Shown here one piece after another: positions 15,234-21,218 of a stretch of 21,218 nt of DNA. The first letter of the stretch is position 1. The number at the start of each line of letters is the position of its first letter. The position numbers and the translations under genes are program-made. The notes below the pieces were generated by a model that saw only the letters and a list, made by a program, of their open reading frames with translations, made no database searches and was not told the origin of the DNA. Origin of the DNA: JAHWKS01 sp964458385 (GTDB lineage: Bacteria > Planctomycetota > Planctomycetia > Pirellulales > Pirellulaceae); the NCBI GenBank assembly GCA_964458385.1, contig CAYWIS010000097.1, forward strand, positions 1 to 21,218. Reading direction: 5' to 3'.

Positions 15234-17012
15234 CTATTCGCCGAATTTACGCTTTGCGTCAATGTACTTGCGATGCGTATCGAGATAACATTCGCGGACC
15301 AGTTGGTCAATTTCCGACGGCCAGGGGAAACCGGCGGAAAATCCTGGGACCAGCGGATCGATGGTCAGCTTAGCGGCCTCGATAAAGTGGAAGGCCAGAT
15401 CCTTGGGATCCTCGTCTCCCACGGCAAAACGGATTGTAGTTGGGCCGATGCCGGCCTCACGGAGAGCGGTTTCGTCAAGTTCGGAATGGGTTGTGAGCGC
15501 CGGACAACTAATGATGGTGTTCGATTGGCCAAGACTAATCATATGGGCGAACGTTGGCTCCAAGCAGTCGAAGAATCGTTGGAAAGCGGCGCGGGGGACG
15601 CCGCGAATGTCGATGGTGAACAGCGGAGCCGGTAGTCCGAGGTATGCTAACGACTCGCGCACGGGGGCATTGGGGTGGTCTGGCAACTCACTTGAATGGA
15701 CATCGATCTGAGGATGTCTGTGGAAAAGCCGTGTGAGGATACGGGTGTTGATGCATTTGGCAAGCATACGCACCTCTAATGTGCGCATGCCTTGTATGAC
15801 CTCGTAGGCTGCGTCGGCGTTAAGGAACGCGCCTTTGACGTAATACACATTCCAAAACATCGTCTCATCCCACCGCACGCCCCCAACGGTTTCCCCCTTG
15901 GGAATGAACATGTCTTCGTTGCGTCCGATGACGCATCCGGCAATGGTTGACCCGGTTCCGGTCAAATCTTTCGTGTAGCTGTGGATCACAAAGTCGGGAC
16001 GCTCGGCGGGATCCTCTCGCTGGAGCGGTCGCACCAGGAAGGGGGTTCCCACGGTTGCATCGAGTATCACTCGCAGACCGTACTTGTGCGCCGTCTTACA
16101 TATGGCCGGCGTGTCCAAAAAATCTCCGTGCGGATTGCTTGGCGATTCCAAGTAGACGTAAGCGCGGCGGCCTTGGGCCAAGCGGTCAGCATATTTCTGC
16201 TGAACCATCGCCCAGCATTGCTCTAGGGCGTCGCCCGAGTGGCCGTCAAACGATTCTACGGCGATTTCCAAGTTGGCAGGCTTAGCGAACCAGTCGTGGA
16301 TTAATTGATGGGCCCCGCCGTAAATATTTCGGCTTGTGATAAGAATGTCATCGCGCCCTAAGAGGTGAGAGAGCGCCGCGTCGATCGCCGCCATTCCGCT
16401 GTTGAAATTCCAGGCAAAGTAGTCGCGCGCGTACGGCCCCGCTTCCAGGTCGACAATAAAGTTCGCAAGCGATACGGAAGTCGGATTCAGTAACCGCGAG
16501 TAAATGTCAAGGAGTAGCTCCTTTCCCTGAAAGGCGTCAGCAATCCATTCAGCGCATGCATAGATGTAGGTGGCGGTCCGGGCGATGACAGGCGTGGCGG
16601 AAAAAATGGCTGTCACATTATCAAAGACCGCGTATGGCCCCTTGGCCGACTGCGTGGTGTTGCTGTATTGCAGCTCTTGGTAGGTGCGGCGAAAGGGATT
16701 TTGCAGTGTGTCGAGCAATTTGGCCAATTGAAACGAGAGAAACTTCTTGGCGTTGAACAACGCGATTCGATCACGGTGAGGGAGCGACGTGATTGTTTCT
16801 AGCGTGATGCGCCAGAGCCGGTCGACATCGTTTTGGCAGGCATAAAGCCGATGCGATACCGCCGCAAGCGCGGTTCCCAATTCACTCTGCGGCGAAATGC
16901 CAAAATGGAAAAGTTGCTCCTCGACCAATTCCTCCACAGTTTGGGCCTGCGAGGTGTGCCTCCGCGGCGAGAGTTTCCGCATGGATTCCAGGGCGGAATT
17001 GCGCTCCGTCAT
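15234..17012 (-). CDS. Cystathionine gamma-synthase-family PLP enzyme with N-terminal extension
   Basis: A 592-residue cytosolic PLP enzyme of fold type I in the Cys/Met metabolism family. The core starts at YSRLLNPT (171-178, phosphate-binding Tyr and Arg from the neighbour subunit) and continues with SGMAAIDAAL (205-214), IYGG (230-233, PLP-stacking Tyr231), ESPSNPHG (289-296), D318 (pyridine nitrogen) and SYTKDLTGTGSTIAG (345-359, Schiff-base Lys348). R528 in PTTIRFAVGDEDP is the probable substrate-carboxylate site. Ordinary members have about 380-430 residues. Here about 165 residues precede the core and about 40 follow it, with no recognised domain. The reaction (gamma-synthase, beta- or gamma-lyase, or sulfhydrylase) cannot be fixed from motifs. 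ATG 17012 has AAGGAG 8 nt upstream. It follows addA by 80 nt on the same strand. Confidence 0.82.
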   Translation of the reverse strand: MTERNSALESMRKLSPRRHTSQAQTVEELVEEQLFHFGISPQSELGTALAAVSHRLYACQNDVDRLWRITLETITSLPHRDRIALFNAKKFLSFQLAKLLDTLQNPFRRTYQELQYSNTTQSAKGPYAVFDNVTAIFSATPVIARTATYIYACAEWIADAFQGKELLLDIYSRLLNPTSVSLANFIVDLEAGPYARDYFAWNFNSGMAAIDAALSHLLGRDDILITSRNIYGGAHQLIHDWFAKPANLEIAVESFDGHSGDALEQCWAMVQQKYADRLAQGRRAYVYLESPSNPHGDFLDTPAICKTAHKYGLRVILDATVGTPFLVRPLQREDPAERPDFVIHSYTKDLTGTGSTIAGCVIGRNEDMFIPKGETVGGVRWDETMFWNVYYVKGAFLNADAAYEVIQGMRTLEVRMLAKCINTRILTRLFHRHPQIDVHSSELPDHPNAPVRESLAYLGLPAPLFTIDIRGVPRAAFQRFFDCLEPTFAHMISLGQSNTIISCPALTTHSELDETALREAGIGPTTIRFAVGDEDPKDLAFHFIEAAKLTIDPLVPGFSAGFPWPSEIDQLVRECYLDTHRKYIDAKRKFGE

Positions 17013-17040
17013 GCCACAAGCTCCTTGTAGGGCGAAATAG

Positions 17041-17063
17041 GGCGCCGTAAGCGTCTAGGCGCC
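17041..17063 (-). other. Hairpin between addA and the PLP-enzyme gene
   Basis: GGCGCC at 17041-17046 and again at 17058-17063 (self-complementary hexamer) can form a 6-bp stem with an 11-nt loop. On the minus strand it is followed by CTATTT, too poor a U-tract for a confident terminator. It could be a partial transcription stop separating the two genes. Confidence 0.3.
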
Positions 17064-17092
17064 GCGCCATGTTTCCGAAGCCTACCGTCATT

Positions 17093-20000
17093 CTAAACCA
17101 TGACGACCGTCCCACGGTCAACAAACACCATACGCGCGGAAATTCGCTCCTGCGGCAGAGAAAATTCTTGGGAGAGCGCCCGTCGATACGCTTCCATTTG
17201 GGGCCGATAGAATGCGGCGCGTTCGGCAATGGCCTTCTTGGACTTCAGCACATCGGTCTTAAAGTCAATCAAGTCAGCCGCAACGAGTGAATCGCCCTCG
17301 TAAAGTAAAACAACGCGATCCATAATTCCCGCGACAACGGCATCTGCCTCTCGCACGGCAAACCGGTGTTCGTTTTCTACGACTAGGCACAACTTGCTCT
17401 TCTTCGCTTCGGAGACCTTTGCCGACAACACTAAGTCGGCAAGCGTCTTGAGGACGTCGTCTCGTCGGAGCGTTGCGGCGACGTCAGGATTTTTGAGCAT
17501 CGCGCGAAACTCTTTGATTAACGGTTCAAGGTGAATTGCAGCCTTCGCAGCTTCGTTACCTAGACGAAGAAGCGTCTCATCGTCCGGTGCGCCGCTGTAT
17601 GGCGATTCTTCCTCGAGCCATTCGATCTGTGCGAACCAAGCGTGCATGACAAGGCCACGTTGAATGGCCGTCATGTCTTCGTGTCCGAAGACGTCTTTCA
17701 AACGGATGCGGCGGCCCCCCTCCAGGTGCGAGGGAGATTTTCGGTCGAGGCGTCGGCGCCGCTTATCCACCTGTTTTAGCACGATGTGCACGGGCGGCGG
17801 TGGGGATGCAGGTTCTTCCTGCTGTGCTTTGGCCAACACCTCTTGCGCTAATGGATGCTCGAACCAGCGCGGATCGCCGTACTCATATTCCACTTGTCCG
17901 GGAGACAGCGGTTGGCCATCGGTTAAGCTCGCTCGCAGCAAGCCGGCGAAGTTCTTTCCAGGCGTGCGGCTTGCTCCGGAACTGGCGCGGATGATCATGT
18001 GCATGGCAAAGACCGCGCGCGTCAGAGCAACGTAGAACACGCAAAGCGCCTCGCGAATCGATTGGCTCACGTTTTGCTCAAATAACTCCTGCCATTCGCC
18101 AGGCATAAGTTCCTGAACGTTCTTGTTCGTATGGCGAATAACACGATTTACAGGCTTCGTGGGGTCAGGACGCCCGACGACAAACCATCCGGGTTGGCCA
18201 ACAAGGTTCGCCTCCAGTTCAGGCAACACGACAATATCAAACTCCAGGCCTTTTGCCTGATGTATCGTCATCACGCGGACATCGGCGGCGGTAGGGTCGG
18301 AGACTCGCTGGTGTTCGACAAACTCCACAAAATCGCGTGTGCGGAGCGTGGACTGCAATTGATACTGGTAAGCAAGCTCCACCAATTGTTGTAACCGACT
18401 TTGATCGCGGGGCGACGACGCCGGCGCTAAGGCGAGTGCGATCTGGTAGACAGTCGGCCCATAGCCCTGTTCCAGCAAGCGACGCCGCACGTGCTGCGCC
18501 AGCCGAGCTGCCTCAGCGTTGTCTCGCCAGTCGTTCAGCGCGAACTCGCCTTGCAGGGGCGAGTTCGCCACGTGAAAGCGGGCAATCGTGTCACCTGGGT
18601 GATCGGTCATTCGAAGTAGCGACAAGACGACTTCCACAGCCGCGGAATCAGTCACCGGGTTGCCGCCTTCCTCACTGGCGTGAATCCCCAGTTCGCGCAG
18701 GAGATAAATCAATCGTCCCACTCGGGCATTGGTGCGTACCAGCACGCCTACAGTGAACCCCGGAGCCTGACGCACGAGCTCTGCAATGCGGCGAGCGCAG
18801 TAGGCGTCGTGCACCTCGTCGGAATTTTCCTCCTCGCCGACCGCGTTTGAGACCTCGAGAGTTACATAACCGGGAAGGTCTTCTCGCGCAGTTGTGTGTT
18901 TCTCAAACTGGCTGCACCAAATGCGGATCGCTTTCTCGTAATGTTCGAGTTTAGGGTGCTCGACCATTCGCGTGAAAACCCGATTGACCGTTTCGATGAC
19001 CGCCGGCGATGAGCGAAAGCTTTGGTTGAGCGACTTATGAGAAAGCTGATCCAACTCGAGATCCAGAGCGTCGAAAATCTCGGCCACTCCGCCGCGCCAA
19101 CCATAGATCGCCTGTTTGACATCGCCGACGCAGAAAAAGGATTGATTGGTGCCGCCCGAAGCTGCCCGTCGGGCAAACGGACGCAAAACACACCACTGAG
19201 ATAAGGATGTATCTTGAAACTCGTCGAGCAGCAAATGCGACACAGCGGCGTCCAGTCGAAAGGCGACCCGTTCCGCGTCGTCGAGCATTGCGGCGTCGGC
19301 TAAGCGGCGGGTGATGTCCTCGAAGCGCAATGCTCGGCGCTCTTGCTTGATACGTTGATATTCGGCATGAAACTTCTGCAGCATCTTAAAAGCTGCTTCG
19401 GTCTGATTGGCTACGTGCCCCAGCAGCGTTGCCCGCGCGTGATGCAACAGGATGCGGTATTCCTTCACCGCGCATTCGGGAATCTCTTTGCGGTAGTACG
19501 TGAGGTCGTCGGCGGCGATCTTGGCCGCTAAGCCGCCACTAATGAAGCCCTCCCAATCGCCGGCCTCGGCCGTGTCGAGATCCTTGTCGCACGCAGTACG
19601 TTGACGCTTGTCGGGAAACTCCATCTGCCGCAGCGTCTCAATAGCTTCGGCCAGACGCTCCGGGGCGACATGACGATAACGCGGCACGGCGGTCCACGCC
19701 TCGGGCGGCGCTTCGCAGAATACCTCATAGACCTGATTGACCGTGTCACGCAGCAGGTCGCCCACGCCCCGTTTGGCTTCTCCTTTGGTGAGCAGATGCA
19801 TGAGCGTGAGGACATCCGCAGCCGCATCCTGCGCGATCACAGCCTCGATCGCCTCGGCCCGCATTTGCATATCTTGCAATTCATCAACAATCCGCCATCC
19901 AGGAGGTAGTCCCAATTCAAGACTGAAACTGGTGGCGATCTTGGAGAAAAACGCGTCCAACGTGCTTACGCGCAGTCGGTGTAGATTGCGCGTGGCGCCC

Positions 20001-20287
20001 GCCAGAATGCGTCGGCAGCGTGTGCGCGTTAGTTCGGGATCGTGAATGAATGTTCCCAACGTTTCGCATGCTTTCACGTCGAGGGCGGCGTCGGCGAGCC
20101 GGAGCAAGATGCGGTCGAGGATCTCGCCAGCGGCCTTTCGGGTAAAGGTTGTGGCGAGGATCTGATCAAGCGCGACGTCGTTATCAAGCAACTCCAAGAA
20201 ACGATTCGACAACTGAAATGTTTTGCCCGTCCCCGCCGAAGCACGGATGACGATATTTGGATAACGCGTCGCAGCTGGGTGAATCAT
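17093..20287 (-). CDS. addA: AddA-like helicase-nuclease (UvrD/RecB family)
   Basis: A 1064-residue ATP-dependent helicase with a C-terminal nuclease, the AddA subunit of the double-strand-break resection enzyme AddAB, which feeds RecA-dependent repair. Walker A is ASAGTGKT (16-23). Motif Ia has TTFTRKAAGE (46-55). Walker B is LLLDEFQDT (352-360). Motif III is VGDVKQAIYGWRGG (387-400). NQSFRSS (421-427) is motif IV, and CVFYVALTRA is motif VI in the last third. The nuclease domain has GIMD (987-990), DFK (1008-1010) and QMEAY (1030-1034), the RecB-type catalytic set. The length is slightly below B. subtilis AddA (about 1230). ATG 20287 begins just before Walker A; its ribosome site is weak. 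It follows addB by 139 nt, the same order as in Bacillus. Confidence 0.9.
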   Translation of the reverse strand: MIHPAATRYPNIVIRASAGTGKTFQLSNRFLELLDNDVALDQILATTFTRKAAGEILDRILLRLADAALDVKACETLGTFIHDPELTRTRCRRILAGATRNLHRLRVSTLDAFFSKIATSFSLELGLPPGWRIVDELQDMQMRAEAIEAVIAQDAAADVLTLMHLLTKGEAKRGVGDLLRDTVNQVYEVFCEAPPEAWTAVPRYRHVAPERLAEAIETLRQMEFPDKRQRTACDKDLDTAEAGDWEGFISGGLAAKIAADDLTYYRKEIPECAVKEYRILLHHARATLLGHVANQTEAAFKMLQKFHAEYQRIKQERRALRFEDITRRLADAAMLDDAERVAFRLDAAVSHLLLDEFQDTSLSQWCVLRPFARRAASGGTNQSFFCVGDVKQAIYGWRGGVAEIFDALDLELDQLSHKSLNQSFRSSPAVIETVNRVFTRMVEHPKLEHYEKAIRIWCSQFEKHTTAREDLPGYVTLEVSNAVGEEENSDEVHDAYCARRIAELVRQAPGFTVGVLVRTNARVGRLIYLLRELGIHASEEGGNPVTDSAAVEVVLSLLRMTDHPGDTIARFHVANSPLQGEFALNDWRDNAEAARLAQHVRRRLLEQGYGPTVYQIALALAPASSPRDQSRLQQLVELAYQYQLQSTLRTRDFVEFVEHQRVSDPTAADVRVMTIHQAKGLEFDIVVLPELEANLVGQPGWFVVGRPDPTKPVNRVIRHTNKNVQELMPGEWQELFEQNVSQSIREALCVFYVALTRAVFAMHMIIRASSGASRTPGKNFAGLLRASLTDGQPLSPGQVEYEYGDPRWFEHPLAQEVLAKAQQEEPASPPPPVHIVLKQVDKRRRRLDRKSPSHLEGGRRIRLKDVFGHEDMTAIQRGLVMHAWFAQIEWLEEESPYSGAPDDETLLRLGNEAAKAAIHLEPLIKEFRAMLKNPDVAATLRRDDVLKTLADLVLSAKVSEAKKSKLCLVVENEHRFAVREADAVVAGIMDRVVLLYEGDSLVAADLIDFKTDVLKSKKAIAERAAFYRPQMEAYRRALSQEFSLPQERISARMVFVDRGTVVMV

Positions 20288-20426
20288 AGTCGAAGGTGAG
20301 TGTCGAGATCGGTTATTCCTTCTTCGCCGCTCGGGGGAAGGAAAATTAGCCGTTCAGGTTCCTGCAGCGCCAATGGTTTGGTTGTTGTCGACGGCCAACA
20401 TCATCGCCGGCCAAACGCGTTCTTGC

Positions 20427-21218
20427 TTATGTCCCGTTGAGTAGTATCCCGGACGTTTGTCCCACAATACGGTCCTGGCAGATGGCAGCGAAATCTTCGG
20501 AGAAGGGAGGCGGTTCGGAGGCGGGCGGCCAAAATTCCTGCCGCCGCACGCGGCGCACGACATTCCTCGCTGTTTCCAGGGCTTGTTCCAAATCTGCGTC
20601 CGCCCATTCGGCCGGCGCTAAACCGATGCGACCGACATCTTTGGGAAGCAAGATGTACCCCATTCGGATCTTGCCTTCGACGCCCAGAAACTTCGCAAGA
20701 ACACGGTAAAGGGGGAGCTGTAAGTCATGCCACTCACCGTCCACGCGGTGTGTTTTCTCCGGGGTGTCGCCCGCTTCGCCCGACTTGTAGTCCAGGATGT
20801 ACCATTCGTTGGTTTTGGCGTTGTAGTCCACGCGGTCCAGACGCGCTCGCAGGTACATTGGCTCTCCGTCAACTTCAATATAGGGCGGCTCCTTGAATTC
20901 GTTCGTCTCTGTGAACTTGATCCGCCAGCCTTGAGTAGCCCACTCTGCCTGCCACTGAGCAAAACTCTTAAGGCGATAGCGAATCTGTTCGACCTGTACG
21001 CTCACCGCCGGCATGGGATGCGCGCCGTGACGCTGGCGAACGGCGTCGTCAAGAATGGCTTCAAGCAGTGATTGAATCTTGTCAGCGTCTTTCCATTCAC
21101 GGGCTTCAAGGTTTTGGCCAAACTCCTCTAATACGTCATGCATCAGGGTTCCAAAGCCGCTGGCGTCAAGCTCGTCGGCCGCATCGTTAAGCGATTCCAA
21201 TTTGAGAACCCGTTTCAA
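20427..21218 (-). CDS. addB: AddB-like PD-(D/E)XK nuclease subunit, 3' part only
   Basis: The gene enters from the right edge; 263 codons are visible, ending in TAA. The first visible codon (TTG) is internal, not a start. The visible part is the RecB-type nuclease domain: GTLMHDVLE (23-31, H27), RARLDRVD (124-131, D128), ILDYKSG (141-147, D143 and K145) and QLPLY (167-171). This is the C-terminal domain of AddB, which degrades one strand at DNA ends with AddA. Position just upstream of addA supports this over a lone nuclease. The visible part has a single cysteine (C247), whereas Bacillus AddB has three cysteines after its nuclease domain that help hold a 4Fe-4S cluster. The inactivated helicase domain expected upstream is outside the window. 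Confidence 0.82.
   Translation of the reverse strand: MKRVLKLESLNDAADELDASGFGTLMHDVLEEFGQNLEAREWKDADKIQSLLEAILDDAVRQRHGAHPMPAVSVQVEQIRYRLKSFAQWQAEWATQGWRIKFTETNEFKEPPYIEVDGEPMYLRARLDRVDYNAKTNEWYILDYKSGEAGDTPEKTHRVDGEWHDLQLPLYRVLAKFLGVEGKIRMGYILLPKDVGRIGLAPAEWADADLEQALETARNVVRRVRRQEFWPPASEPPPFSEDFAAICQDRIVGQTSGILLNGT

Overview
The window looks like chromosomal DNA of a planctomycete, most likely of the Pirellulales type. This is inferred from gene content: a DUF1080-type C-terminus, a WWRGP-type PQQ-propeller lipoprotein, FHA-GAF-phosphatase and FHA-GAF-kinase proteins, a secreted M28 peptidase ending in a PDZ domain, a bacillithiol-type deacetylase with an SPDH motif, and mostly monocistronic genes on both strands. 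No rRNA, tRNA, CRISPR array, insertion sequence or phage gene was seen.

Left part (1-7400): the last codons of a DUF1080-like gene, a hairpin terminator and a perfect 10-bp palindrome precede a BshB1-like deacetylase (+). A beta-CASP metallo-beta-lactamase RNA nuclease (-) is divergent from an FHA-GAF-SpoIIE phosphatase (+). A PQQ-like beta-propeller lipoprotein (-) is divergent from a C5-cytosine methyltransferase (+) whose motifs are those of Dnmt2/TRDMT1, the tRNA C38 methyltransferase, not of a restriction-type DNA methylase. An AhpD-like CxxC protein (-) follows.

Middle (7400-12500): about 540 bp without a recognisable gene leads into a candidate promoter and a hairpin-containing leader. 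Next comes an NSS-family sodium symporter whose stop codon overlaps the start of a 53-residue one-helix protein of the MetS type. A strong intrinsic terminator lies at the end of a convergent gene for a secreted M28/PA/PDZ metallopeptidase.

Right part (12500-21218): a consensus-like promoter (TTGACA, 17 nt, TATTCT) precedes a degenerate receiver-domain protein and an FHA-GAF histidine kinase, probably one signalling unit. On the minus strand lie addB (3' part only), addA (helicase-nuclease) and a cystathionine gamma-synthase-fold PLP enzyme with a long unassigned N-terminal extension.

The most noteworthy item is the bacterial Dnmt2 homologue. Others are the NSS/MetS pair with large soluble insertions in the transporter, the extended PLP enzyme, AddB lacking the usual C-terminal iron-sulfur cysteines, and two FHA-GAF proteins with opposite outputs (phosphatase, kinase). 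I saw no convincing new multi-gene defence or mobile system.
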